The notes under the pieces were generated by a model, which saw nothing but the letters and a program-made list of their open reading frames with translations, had not been told where the DNA came from and did no database searches. Below are positions 13,064 to 24,123 of a DNA stretch of 64,000 bases, in pieces. Made by a program: the position numbers and the translations under genes. Numbering within the stretch: position 1 is the stretch's first letter; the number at the start of each line of letters is the position of its first letter. The DNA comes from Adiantum capillus-veneris (lineage: Eukaryota; Streptophyta; Polypodiopsida; Polypodiales; Pteridaceae), in NCBI GenBank assembly GCA_014529385.2, contig CM043950.1, positions 71,090,435-71,154,434 on the forward strand, in the 5' to 3' direction.

Positions 13064-13298
13064 GGAATTGAAAAGAAATTGGGGCCCAATAAGAATTAAG
13101 AAGAGAATTGGGGTCCAATAGGAATTCAGAAGAAATTAGGGTCCAATAAGAATTGAGAAGAGAATTGGGGTCCAATAGGATTTGAGAAGAAATTGGGATC
13201 CAATAAGAATTGAGAAGAGAATTAGGGTCCAATAGGAATTGAGAAGAGAATTGGGGTCCGATAGGAATTAAGAAGAGAATTGGGGTCCAATAGGAATT
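13064..13298 (+). repeat. 29-bp minisatellite of CCAAT boxes in T4 U3
   Basis: About eight tandem units with a 28-29 bp period have the core ATTGGGGTCCAATAGGAATT. CCAAT starts at 13086, 13115, 13143, 13172, 13200, 13229 and 13287, with a CCGAT variant at 13258. Within a unit ATTGG and CCAAT form an inverted pair. The array ends about 20 bp before a TATA box. A minus-strand ORF across it (repeats of LLDPNSLLNSYW) is a by-product of the repeat. Confidence 0.85.
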
Positions 13299-13310
13299 TC
13301 CACCATTTCC

Positions 13311-13318
13311 TATATAAG
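13311..13318 (+). promoter_or_regulatory. TATA box of the T4 LTR
   Basis: TATATAAG lies directly after the CCAAT array in the orientation of T4 and is followed by GC-richer sequence. It fits an RNA polymerase II core promoter that marks U3/R. Confidence 0.6.
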
Positions 13319-16213
13319 CACCCCCTCTCCTTTGTAATTTAACACATATTGCTAAGCTACTTGCATACTTGCCATGCTCAAGATTATGCTTAGATAAATC
13401 AAGGTTTCCATTAAACCTTGTTCTTGCTCTTTCACTCTCTTGAAGGTCAAACCCTTGAGGGTTTTGTGAAGAAGCTCCTCTCTCCTTCCTCTTCATCCTA
13501 AATTCCTTTTCTTCTTCCTTGAGCCTCACATCTCTTCAAGAAGGACTTAAACCCCACTTCCCTCTTGTTTAGAGGAGGTAATCTTCACTTCTAGTAGGAT
13601 TAGTTAACCTAAACCATGTGTTTTAATACTAGAAAGGTTTCTATGCATCATTTTAGGTTTAAGCTTTAATGGTAACCTTGGAATTAGGGTTAAGTATTAA
13701 TGGTAGTTATACATCATTAAGTTAATCTTCAAACGTAGATTGGCATCCTTAAGCTAAGCTTTAATGGTAACTTTGCACTTAGGTGTAAGATTTAGTGACT
13801 ACTTTGTATTTTAGGTTTAAGCTTTAATGGTAACTTCGCAATTAGGGTTAAGTGCTAAGAGTAGCTATGCATCATTAAGTTAAGCTTCAAAGGTAGATTT
13901 GCATTCTTAAGCTAAGCTTTAATGGTAACTTTGCATTTCGGTGTAAGCTTTAGTGACTACCTTGTATTTTAGGTGTAAAATTTAATGGTAACCTTGCAAT
14001 TAGGGTTGTGTTCTAAGAGTATCTATGCATCATTAAGTTAAGATTCAAAGGTAGATTTTCACTCTTAAGCTAAGCTTTAATGGTAACTTTGCACTTAGGT
14101 GTAAGCTTTAGTGACTACCTTGTATTTTAGGTTGAAGCTTTAATGGTAACCTCGCAATTAGGGTTAAGTGCTAAGAGTCTCTATGCATCATTAAGTTAAG
14201 CTTCAAAGGTTGATTGAAAGAAAAGCTTGCATTTTAGGGTTTAGCTTCCATGGTGATTTTGTGTGTGATTAGTGTTAAGCTTCCATGGTGACCTTGTGTG
14301 ATTAGGGTTAAGATTCCATGGAAACCTTGTCTCATTAAGGAGAGAAAGGTTTAGTATCATTATGGTAATCAAACTTAGGGTTTGTATGTCTTTTTACGGT
14401 AGGAAGAATGTATGGTTATAATCCTCTCTTCCAAGCTTTAATGGAAAGCTATAGATTCCCATTTTATCCCCAAAGCGAGCTTTAATGGAAAACTCTAAGA
14501 CTCATAAATTATAGGACGACCTTTTAGCTTCCTAAATGGAAAGCTCCGCACCATAAGAAAAGAGTATTGTCTAAGATTGATAGAAGTAGTTAAATTTTTG
14601 GTATTGCAAAGTATTTCTAAAGTTGTCAATTTCAAGTTTGTTTGCAAATATGGGATGGGGGAAATAGGGGATAACTTCATGGAATTGACCTTCGTGTTGT
14701 TTTGAACTGAAAACTCTACAAGCTTCCATGGAGATGCCCCATGGATAGCAAAGGATTGTAAAAACCTAAGAATCAGACAAAACGGGATTGAGCTTAAAAA
14801 GTTGGCATTTTCAAAGAGACATTAACTATCAAATATACCTATGGCAAAAACTCGCTTGTATTTTCTAAATAAACTTGGATGGTAGATAATTAATGAAAGT
14901 AGGAATTAAGGTTGATAAAAGAATGAACTTGGAAATTACCAACTAAGAGGTAAAAAGGAATCTCGCGAGGTGATAGGGATAGCCCATTGCAAAACATAGA
15001 TTTAACTAAGAGTTTTGAAGATTGTCTGGAAATGACCGGAAACCAAGATGGATCTTCTTGGGGTCAATTTGATTGAAAGGCCGACCCAATGAGAGGATTC
15101 TCTTGGGAAACTTGACGGAGATTGGACCTTTTTAGCTAGGGTAGCATAACCGGCAAGTTTGTTATACCTAGGTCATTCATGCCTAAGGGATAAGCGATGA
15201 ATGGGTTTGTTTTATTTTTGTCCGGCCGCGTGAAGTACTCGCGGTTTCTTATTGGAAAACGGCCATAATCCGGGTATGGTCTGATGCCAGTAGTTGGATG
15301 AGAAGGTCATACTCAGGGAGGATGATGTGAATTTAATTAAGGAAATTTGTTCGATTTGGTTGCTTGAAAAGGATTTGAAAAGGCTAGGAATATAGGGGCT
15401 ATCATGTGCATGTGTCACCAGATGGTGCTATACCTCTCGAAATAAAATGCTTAGAAAGGAATGATTAATTTACTTGATAAGCCTTTCCCAAACACTTAAT
15501 CCTAAGAAATATTGTGATCTTGGTCCTGAGTAAGGCAAGATGAATTGGTTGAAACTGAATGTGTTGCATGATTAGTTAGGAAACTAGTTACAAGCTAATT
15601 GTAGCAGATAAAGATGAAGAAATAAGTTAAATATTTCTAAATAAAGATCTAGTGGGAACAACCAGATAAATTTTCCTAAACGAGGGTATGCAATAGATTG
15701 CATGCTGCTTGTTGTCTGACGATGTCTGATAGACTGTCTTCCTGATTTTGTAGTAGTTAAGTACTACCTTGGAAAGGGATTTTCATGAAATGGTTCGGTG
15801 GGTGGGCGGATCCGTAGGGTCAGATGGCGAATGCTGAATATTTTTCTTAATGTTAAACACTAGGACTATGCAGGATAAAAACAGGTAATCGGGGACGAGC
15901 AAGACTAGATAGGATTACAAGATCCCTCTTCTTAGGGGAAAGCGATAACTGCAGTGCCTGCTTGTCAATATAAAGGGGTTATCGCTATGAACCAAGGGAG
16001 ACCAAGAAAGCAAGAGCAGATCCTGAAGTTAAAGATCAAGATAATCAAGACTAACGACCATGATTTTGGGGGTGGGTGATTGAAAGATATCAAGGACGGA
16101 TTAAAATTATGATTAGCGGATAGAGTCGTGAAATTGATGGGATCTAACACCTTGGGTTGGCATTCAAGATTAGGCCGGAGTCAGTAGGGTCGAGTCTGGG
16201 TATGGACCTCCCA
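13319..16213 (+). repeat. R-U5 part of the T4 5' LTR
   Basis: This non-coding sequence of nearly 2.9 kb lies between the TATA box and the primer site and ends CCTCCCA. It contains the 158-bp tandem array (13653-14220), followed by unique sequence. I recognise no gene in it. Assignment as LTR rests on the primer site position and the promoter, because the 3' LTR is not present to compare. Confidence 0.55.
13653..14220 (+). repeat. 158-bp tandem repeats in the T4 LTR
   Basis: About 3.6 copies of a 158-bp unit are present, with equivalent points (TTAGGT...TTTAATGGTAAC) at 13653, 13811, 13969 and 14127, so the period is exactly 158 bp each time. Each unit holds internal variants of AAGCTTTAATGGTAAC and GCATCATTAAGTTAAG. 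A looser CTTCCATGGTGA series continues to about 14340. Confidence 0.85.
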
Positions 16214-16215
16214 AG

Positions 16216-16228
16216 TGGTATCAGAACC
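16216..16228 (+). other. T4 primer binding site
   Basis: TGGTATCAGAACC lies two bases after the LTR end. It matches the initiator-Met primer site TGGTATCAGAGCC with one change. Confidence 0.8.
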
Positions 16229-16368
16229 TAATTTTGAATCTTGGACCTTGAATTTTGGATTAATGTATGAGGAAAAAACAACTCAGTCTATTCTACACCC
16301 AAATTTCAATAATATATTACAAAATGAAGTCTTGATGTTCCAAATAAATTATTCAAAAATTTTCAAGA

Positions 16369-16860
16369 TGGCTTGGGATTTGCCAGAAGAAATTCAGCGA
16401 ATTATTTGTGAGAGGATGGAAACTGTTACGCTAGAGCAAAGACTCGCTATGCTAGAACATTTTTGAGAACTCTTTTTCCCAAAAATAAGTGAAGATCCCA
16501 CTCAGGAATGGAAGACTACCAAATCAAATGAAGTAACCTGAGTATTGATGTTTGACCAACAGTACCTTCTAGATAACTTACATCTGGCCATGATCAAAGA
16601 AAAGCTAGGACTAGGACCCAAGTGATACTGCGTTCTCAAGAGTTTTGCAACAAACTTTGAGAGCAAAATTTTACTCGTCCTCTCCTGTTTACCTCGCAAA
16701 AAGATTTGTATCTACCCAAAGCCACTAAAATTAAAGGGAACTTTCCTGCATTTCCCCTGGAAAGAAATCGGGAAAGCAATTTGTAAGAATCCCCTTATTT
16801 CAAGGAAGGATCATAAGGTTCTATTTGACTACCTAGATTATGACAGGACAGAGTAGCACA
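16369..16860 (+). pseudogene. Decayed leader ORF in T4, unknown
   Basis: Between primer site and gag one frame stays open for about 165 codons apart from four stops (three TGA, one TAG). It starts MAWDLPEEIQRIICERMETV and continues through ICIYPKPLKLKGTFLHFPW. The opening LPEEIxRxIxERM loosely recalls an F-box start, but the rest does not support that. The TGA stops sit where CGA would be, so the frame may once have been intact. Its role is unknown; it could be a captured or leader-encoded protein, or chance. Confidence 0.3.
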
Positions 16861-17135
16861 GAATATCCACTTCTTGGATTTTTGTGACCCAATATTTATT
16901 CTATGAATCAAAGAGAGATTATCTTTTGAATCATACTTTCTACCGTCTCTAGTGTGTTCTTAAGTGAATAAATTTTTTTAATTGAACATCTCCGTCTGAT
17001 AGCGATTGTCTTGAATACCACAAGTCAATAATCTAATATGGAAGGATTAGACTGACAAAGTTGTGAATGTTGAATAATTAAATATTATGAACCGATGCTA
17101 AGCATGAGATATAATGTTGCTCACAGAATTGAATC

Positions 17136-18130
17136 ATGCCTCCTAGAAGAGCTGCTCCCAGAGGAAGAATAACTCCCCCTCCTCCTATAGATCAAGCTTT
17201 TCCCGTAGCGAAAATGGAGGCTATTCCAAAAAGAATATTTTGGGAGAGACAAAGACCTGAAGTCACTGCTAAGTCGGTCCAACCTGAAGCTTTTTCAGGA
17301 GAAGGCCCAAACGTCAAAAAAGGGCTAGAAGAATGGAATCTCATCTCCATGGAGGACTATTTTGATCTCACTAAGTACAATTATCTTGCCCAAAGCATCA
17401 TGGGTAGAGCCAAGTTAACGGGGTCAACAAACTGCCAGTCAAGAGGCGTGGCATAAGGTACCCAGAGTTAGGAAGAATTGCAGTGCCGCCTGAAGGAGCG
17501 ATATTGGCCCTTAAATTACTCAACCACAAAGATGAATGAGTTTTTAGCCTATACTCGGAGAGGAAGATCTATTGACATCTATTATGAAGGCTTTGTGAGA
17601 CTCTCCAGATATGCCCCTCTGATCAACAAAAAGCAAAAACTCAGCCGCTTCATCTTGGGTTTGGAAGGCAAGCTCGCAGATGAAGTAGAGGCTCTACACC
17701 CCGCAAATCTAGCAGATGCACTAATATGGGCTAAGCCCAAACTAAGTAGCCTCCTCAAAAGAAATAATTAGCAAGGAGAGTGAAAGCGGGATCCACCCCA
17801 TCATTTTGAACCATCTTACAGGGTACCAAAGTTCCAGAATATGAACCAATCTAGACATCACCCTACCGTTCAACCTCTTCAAGTAAATGCCCTTCTTGTA
17901 ACTCAAGGCGGAAGACAAATTCAATGTTTCGAGTGCCAAGAATGGGGACACAAGAAGGAAATTTTTCCTCGGAGAAGTAGAAATCCCGGTCCTCATTACC
18001 AAAACCAGGGACCTCAAAGGAAACCACTTGCTAACAGAAATCAAGCAAGGAACCCTAGGAACCCTGGGCCAGTTATTCAGCATCCCAACCCACCTCCCAC
18101 AAGGGTTATAGAAAACCATGTGACTATCAT
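17136..18130 (+). pseudogene. T4 gag with zinc knuckle
   Basis: The chain starts MPPRRAAPRGRITPPPPIDQ at 17136, a Pro/Arg-rich N-terminus common in plant Ty3 Gag. It continues after a frameshift near 17455 with the capsid pattern LKERYWPLNY, NEFLAYTRRGRSIDIYYEGF and LSRFILGLEGKLADEVEAL (17478-17771). A zinc knuckle CFECQEWGHKKEI lies at about 17925-17965, with the last Cys replaced. A basic Pro/Asn/Gln-rich linker follows. Gag would package the RNA and build the particle. Frameshift, stop and knuckle loss make this copy non-functional. Confidence 0.75.
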
Positions 18131-19292
18131 GGATGAGGTGGAGAAACAGGCACAAATCTATGAAGCCCTAGACCCAAGTGGTAAGAATAAGCAATTTTCT
18201 ATTCTAGAATCACAAGGGTATTACCAGGGTAAACCCTTAGTTTTACTAATTGACTCTGGTAGTTCACATTCATTCATCTCCCCTGCCACTATCAAGCATC
18301 TAGAGTTAGAACCTTAACCTACAGGCAAGAATCTAAGAGTCTCATTCGCTAGCGGGGAAACCTTATCTTGCGAACATCAAATTGTAGAACTCTCTTTTCA
18401 ATTAGAAGGTCATTCCACTAGCTAGAAGCTTAGAGTCCTTAAGATGGGAAATTTCCATGGAATCTTGGGGATGGACTGGTTAAGTCCGAATAAGGCTGAT
18501 ATCCATTGTATCCAAGGAATGGTATCCTTCCTTTTCGCTAGTAAGGAACGGGTACAAATCCACGGGAGAAGAGGAAAAGCCCCACTAAGGGTAGTTAAGG
18601 CCAAGCAGTTAATGAAAGGGTTACAGAAAGATTGCCTCTCTACGTCCCCTGAGGAAGATCCAGAAAAGCAAGAACCAGAATGGTTGAGTGAATACCAAGA
18701 CGTCTTTCTTGAGGAGCTAACAAACCTTCCCCCAACCAGAGGGCTAGTACATGATATTACCTTAGTTCCCGGATCCCAACCCATTGCCAAGTTACCGTAC
18801 AAGATTTCTCTTTTAGAAGCTTTAGAGCTGAAATATCAATTGACTCAACTCCTTGAACAGGGATTTATCAGGACAAGTGTTTCTCCCTGGGGTGCTCTAA
18901 TCTTATTTCAAAAGAAGAAGGATGGAACCTTCAGACTCTGTATAGATTACAAAGGATTAAATCAGCATACCATAAAAAATAAGTATCCCCTATCGTGAAT
19001 AGAGGAACTTTTTGATCGCCTCGGAGGAGCCCAATATTTTTCAAAGATAGATCTCGAGTCAGGCTCCTATCAAGTGCGAATTCAAGAAGAAGACATCCCA
19101 AAGACTGCCTTCAACACCATGTCTGGGCATTATGAATTCACAGTGATGCCTTTTGGCTTAACTAATGCCCCTGCTACCTTCAATCGACTCATGCCGTATC
19201 TCTTTCGAAAATGATTAGATGATTTTGTTCTTGTCTTCTTTGATGATATTTTGGTCTACTCCAAAACGAGAGAAGAGCATGAACAACATCTA
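18131..19292 (+). pseudogene. T4 protease and reverse transcriptase, cut by T5
   Basis: Protease: LVLLIDSGSSHSFISPATIK at about 18236-18295, with the active DSG. RT follows with [17 protein letters not shown], the block [55 protein letters not shown] (first catalytic Asp), [17 protein letters not shown] and [11 protein letters not shown] (Asp pair, about 19225-19260). The sequence leaves RT at EEHEQHL (19292), so the rest of RT, RNase H and integrase are missing. Stops occur at 18315, 18421, 18997 and 19213. The motif set is typical of chromovirus-like Ty3 elements with an initiator-Met primer, but the chromodomain end is lost and this is inference. Confidence 0.8.
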
Positions 19293-20205
19293 TGTTTGCT
19301 GGTCGCCGCGACGGACGTCCATAGCATAGCTCTCAAGCATCAACATAAAATTATCGATATAGGGGAAGCGACTCGGATGAGGCATGGAAGCTCACTAGGG
19401 TGTCAATCCTAATGAAGTGAACTCGAAGAGATGCAACTACTAACTCTACAAGCAAATCAATCGCACTAAAGCCAAGTAATCTGCCTATGTCCTCCTACAC
19501 AGCTCTACAGTCATCACGTCCGTTCACCATGCAAATCATATCGGAATCGCACGAAACTTGAAGGGAAGCTACAGGGGACTATCAGGAACATATCCTATCA
19601 CTGTCACAGCATTCTGGAGAGGTACAACGATCGCGATCGTTTGTCCCATAGTACGCAAAAACAATAAACGAATGATCTTAAAGGGTCGTTTTTAGGTCCC
19701 TAAAGCCTCTCCTAGGGTCAAAACAACATAAAATACGCATAAAAACACTCAAAACAATGATTTAAGGCCTAGACGGATGCGTCTGAATTCTTCACCGAAT
19801 CTTGAATGCTTACACTTGAATGGAAGAGCAAAGTAAGAGGAACACAATGCAAGAAACAAAACTGAATTTGGATTACCGTAGCCGCAATGGCGAAGATTAC
19901 AAGTTTGAACAAGAAGGAGCTCTCATTCGTACGCTATCTTCTCAGTTTTTCCTCCAGAAAGATTATCCAAAACTTACAGAAAATGACCTTTATAGATTAG
20001 GTCTTTGCAAAAATGGCTTGTCCGGCCATAAGCCCCTAATCTTAAAACTGGCTCTCTAATATACAATTGCTCCCAAAAGAATAATCATACATCCTTGACA
20101 ATTTCCCGGCTTAGAGATGCTTCTTTACAAAAGAATTTTACAATGGTTTCTCACGAAATTATGGTCCTTCTGGCCACGGCCGCCTGTTGCCTCTTCCGCC
20201 AAACA
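19293..20205 (-). repeat. T5 3' LTR
   Basis: On the plus strand it reads TGTTTGCTGG at the left and CCAAACA at the right. It is about 913 bp, close to the 942-bp LTR of T7 at 38284-39225. It carries a 16-bp perfect palindrome at 19625-19640. A polypyrimidine run directly right of it is the polypurine tract on the minus strand. Confidence 0.65.
19625..19640. promoter_or_regulatory. CGATCG-type palindrome in T5 LTR
   Basis: AACGATCGCGATCGTT is a perfect 16-bp palindrome. The same core recurs twice in the T5 leader (23839-23850 and 24112-24123). Confidence 0.75.
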
Positions 20206-20228
20206 CTCCCCCCTTCCTTATCCTTGCA
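20206..20228 (-). other. T5 polypurine tract
   Basis: The minus strand reads GGATAAGGAAGGGGGGAG directly before the 3' LTR, in the right place and orientation to prime plus-strand DNA synthesis. Confidence 0.65.
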
Positions 20229-20243
20229 CGCCCTCGTGCATGT

Positions 20244-23200
20244 TCAGTGCTTTGGCCGTTGATGTGGCTCTAATGAAGCGAGTGTCGCTGAAAAGCTTCT
20301 TGTTCGCAGTACGGCTTTAAGGGCTTCTTCGTGTTGTCTGAATGGATTTTCTGATAATGTGTGTTGGTATGCCACGTACCTTGCCTTGAGGTCCTTTGCC
20401 ATGGGATGGAAAATCCTTGAATCCATTTCAAAGAATCCTGTGATGAAGGCCTCTTCAAACGTTTGCAAGTAGTGTGATGGTAGGTACATTATCCTGGAGT
20501 ACATGGCCATCAAGATATGCCGTGGCAGTGAATCCTGTAGATTCCAACAGATGCCTCTGTGTCCTTCCAAGAATAGATTCCATGGATGATTGTCGCCTTC
20601 AGTGTCTTTAAACACCTGGATGCAGGTGACGATCATCCGAGCTATCTTTACTAACATCTGGCATGCCAAAGCGGGGACATCCTGTAGCAAATTCACTGTT
20701 GAGTTCAGTGTGCTGACCATGTACGCCACTGTAGGGGGTTGCTGCGCTGTCAGAACTGGGTAATTAAGCTTGTGCTGCCTTGACCCCTTCCATGTTGTGA
20801 AATCTTTCCAAGTGCGTCGTCAAGGGACAGGGTAGAATGTAGGATCTATTTGTATATGTTGAGGTGCATTGTGGTAATTTGTTAGATCTTGTGGTCTTTT
20901 GTCCAACCACTTCTGCCTCCACTTGGGGTGGTCATCGACAAGCACCTGAGCTTCTTCCACTGTGAGTGCAATGCCCTTGTAACCCCCTTCTTTGTTTCGT
21001 GGCAAGGCTGGCCGCATCTTTTCTTTCCACAAACTCTCTTCATGGCACAACAGAGGAAACAGGAGGTATTCGTGGCCAAACCCTTCCACCTTCTCTTTTG
21101 GTTGTAAATATGCCAGGGCTGCTGACTCCAGTATCTTCTTTTCATAGAGCATATCCTGGCATGTCCTGAATGCTTTCACTGAGTTCATCTCATATGTCCA
21201 GATCGGGTCCTTCAAATTCCTGCTCCTGTTGCCATTGGTGTGAGGTTCCAGGCAAGTCTGTCACATGGTGTCCAGGCAGCCATTGCCGTTGAGTCTGTGC
21301 CTTGTCTGCTTTGATTTGTTGTTGGACAATCAGATCTTCTTTTTCCTTTAGCAATGTGTCACCGATCTGTCTCTGAATCTGGAGTTCAGTGCTTGCTTGA
21401 GCGAGTTGCTGCTCCACTTCTTTTAATTTTAACTCGTTTGCCGTTGTCTGGGTTACCATTCCTGATATGAGCAGCTGTCTTTGAAGCGTTTCTTGCTCTA
21501 GCTCTTCTTTTAGTGCTGCTATAGTGTTCGTTGCTGTGGCATTGTCAGATGTGGAGACCAATGCTCCAACAGGTTCTTGATTAGCCATCAAAGCCGTCAG
21601 AGTGCCCTTGACAGTGCTGTAGGAGTTGCTAAGCCTTTGAAATCTTGTACTTTTGTAGGCAAGATGCTCTGTCGCTTTTTGGACTCTGGCCGTCAGCTCT
21701 TGGCACTCTTTCTCTTTGGCAGTCAGGTCTGTCCTGACGTCCACCAAATCTTTGATCAGAGACTGAGCCTGCTGCCGCTCAAGGTCTCTTTCCTCCGTTG
21801 TGTGTTCTAGTTGTGTTCTTAGGCTGTCTAACTCTTCTTGCCCTGATTCTTGCTTTTGTCGGGCTTCCTGTACCTGCCTTTCTTTTTCAGTCAGCATCAC
21901 ATATTGACACTGGAATTGCCGTTCTAACTCTCGCAGTGTTTGCTTGTAATCAAATCCAGTCACTGCTTGGCATGCTTCTTGGTATCCAATGGATTCTGTA
22001 GATAGTAAAGCTTCCTTTTGCGAGGTTGAAGGGGGAGGAGTTGGCTGTTTTTTGTTCGATGGAGAAGGGGGAGGAGGTGGAGATTTGGGTGATGGCGGAG
22101 GTGATTTTCTAGGCGAGGGAGGAGCTGATTTTTGCAAGGGAGGAGGCGGACTCGATTTTTCTCGCACATGTCTCCTTTTGGAAGTTTCCTTGCCTTGTTG
22201 CGAAGCAGATGCTTCCGCTTTCCTTTTCTTTAGAATCCTGATTATTCTTTGGCGGGTGAGATCCGCCGCGCGTCGCGCTTCTAGATTCCTATCTCTCTGG
22301 ATCTGCTTAAGTTGTTCAGCCCGATTCTGCTCTTCAGCCGCATCTTTTTCCTTCATTTGTTCCGTGGACTATGAGGATATGTCCACTTCAGCAGCCTTTT
22401 GTTCTGCTTCCAGTCTTTGCTTCTCAGCCCATAGGCGAGTTGCATTTTCTATCCTTTCTTGCCTTTCCCTTTCTAATCTTCGTTTTTGTGCCTGTTGCAT
22501 TTCCACTCCTCGAGCCTGTCTGTCAGCCCGCAATTTGGTGCGTCTTTCTTCGACTCTTTTCTGGGCTTCCGCATATGCTTTTTGCATGTCCGATTGCGGT
22601 ATTGCACTTCTCTCTCCTCGTTTTCTCTCAAGCGGCTTTGTTGAATCTTCCTCTTCACTTTCCTCAAACTCTGAAGGCACTTTATCTTTAGACTCTTGCG
22701 ACTTCCCCTCGTCATCTGTCTCCGTTTTCTCTTCATCACTAGAGATTTTATTGGTGGCCTTTGCCGAGCGCGATGATGTAGCGCCAGGTGTTGTCCTTAC
22801 AGAGTGTGCAACCAGCTTAGCTTTCTGGATCAAGGCCGTTTGTGAGCTGGCTGCTGGCAAATCCTCGATCATTCCCAAAGCCTGGTATGCTATTCTGGTT
22901 AGCATCGGCCCTGCACTCATGTAGGTTTTGTTTTTTGCCGAGCTTTTCAAATTTGCTTCAATCAAATTATCCAGAATATAAGATCCGTAGTCGTAGCGAA
23001 TGGATCTATTTTCTGTTGTCGCTAGAGCCATGACTACGGCAATGTGCAGGATTGGCTCTGTGTAGCGAGGAGGCTTTTGAACTCTGAAATGTTGAGATAT
23101 CAATCTCATCGGCAATTCTAGCTCTCCGTAGATCATGTCAGTGTATTTGTATTTGTTCCCCTTCGATTTGACGAATGCCTTCTCATTGTCTAGTGACTTT

Positions 23201-23634
23201 GTCTTTGCTAACAAATCGTGTTGTCCTGGGAGGAAATGCAAGGCTTCATTGATGATCTCCTTCGTGATCTTTACTTTAACCTTTGACCCATCTTTGTTTG
23301 TGAGCATTGACTGCCCATCATATTGTATTAAGCTCATGAGTTCGTGGGCCCTCATGTAATCTATTCCCCATGGCTGTAATCTGAAAAATTGTTCCAAGTG
23401 TATCGCCCTGACAGCCTTTATTATTTCCGGCTTTTGGTGGAGAGTCCATATCTCCCGTGGCATGATAGTTGTCTTTACCAAGTTTCCATCAGCATCCTTA
23501 AACTTTGAGATGAAGATGTGGGCACGGATTTGAGCCAGTATTTCATCCGAGATGTGAGCCTTCTCATTTGTGGCAAGCTCCTCCACTTCATATGGTGCTG
23601 CTGTCCACTGCCTGTCTTTCTTTGGGCGAGGCAT
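20244..23634 (-). pseudogene. T5 long ORF: structured N-domain, coiled coil, proline-rich region
   Basis: Start MPRPKKDRQWTAAPYEVEEL at 23634. Residues 1-300 look globular (REIWTLHQKPEIIKAVRAIH, KYTDMIYGELELPMRLISQH, RYTEPILHIAVVMALATTE). They recall plant transposon ORFs of the transposase_32/plant-mobile-domain kind, with low confidence. Residues 300-480 are acidic then Arg/Glu/Gln-rich coiled coil that runs straight through an in-frame TAG at 22369. A Ser/Pro-rich stretch (blocks of PPPSPKSPPPPPSP type) follows, then a second Gln/Glu coiled coil to 21190. A frameshift there leads into a C-terminal part (21215-20244, WRQKWLDKRP and HPWNLFLEGHRGICWNLQ). No zinc knuckle or catalytic motif is seen. 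It could be an unusual Gag or a captured gene. The plus-strand ORFs over it are shadows. Confidence 0.55.
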
Positions 23635-23838
23635 TATGTGTCAGGAGAATCATAAGCTGTCAGGATTTTCTTTTCGCAATCAATCGCATTTAGACTTTTT
23701 AGTAAAACAGTTCAAAAGTTAAAACTGATCATAACTTGAACAAATTTCATCCATTCTTGTCCATATTTCACTAGTGGGACAAGGAAGGCTAGAGCTATGA
23801 CAGATAAAATTTGAGCCAGTTCTGGATCTGAGGTACAC

Positions 23839-23850
23839 CGGTCGCGATCG
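23839..23850. promoter_or_regulatory. T5 leader palindrome, copy 2
   Basis: CGGTCGCGATCG has one mismatch from perfect and is framed by GTAC on both sides (GTACAC before, TAGTAC after). Confidence 0.65.
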
Positions 23851-24111
23851 TAGTACAGAGGCCAAATTTGGATTTGATCATATGAGTGGGTTACTGATAG
23901 TTGGAGGGTCATTTTGGTCCACTCTTTGTGTCTTTTGGACCACTTTTGAGTTTACAGGTCCCATTTCTGGGTTACAAGGGAGTTTTGGACTAGACTCTAA
24001 TTTTTTATGAGTTATTGATGTCCAATTGGCTTGAAACTTGGATGGTGACTTGAACAAGATGTGTACAAGGGATCTGATAGGTTTTGGTAAAATTCTGGAT
24101 TTGAGGTACAC

Positions 24112-24123
24112 CGATCGCGATCG
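24112..24123. promoter_or_regulatory. T5 leader palindrome, copy 1
   Basis: CGATCGCGATCG is a perfect 12-bp palindrome framed by GTAC on both sides, giving a 24-bp imperfect palindrome. It matches the LTR copy at 19625-19640. Confidence 0.7.

Larger units (their letters stand above)
13064..19292 (+). mobile_element. T4: Ty3 retrotransposon, plus strand, truncated by T5
   Basis: It comprises a long 5' LTR (ending CCTCCCA at 16213), an initiator-Met-like primer site, a decayed leader ORF, gag, zinc knuckle, protease and RT up to the thumb. The RT stops abruptly at 19292, where T5's 3' LTR begins in opposite orientation. No T4 sequence was found on the far side of T5 in this window. Stops such as those at 19000 and 19213 fit CGA-to-TGA change. 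The LTR start is unresolved; 13064 is only the left edge of the promoter minisatellite. Confidence 0.75.

Noticed and set aside
13032-13529. Minus-strand ORF with LLDPNSLLNSYW repeats, like a repeat protein
   Set aside because: It is produced by the 29-bp CCAAT minisatellite (28-29 bp period does not keep frame uniformly) and contains no conserved domain.
16369-16466. F-box domain in the T4 leader ORF
   Set aside because: Only LPEEI-x-R-x-I-x-ERM matches; the later F-box residues are missing.
21989-22924. 311-codon plus-strand ORF rich in Gly, Ser, Cys and Phe
   Set aside because: It is the antisense of T5's Pro-rich and coiled-coil coding region; composition follows from the opposite strand.
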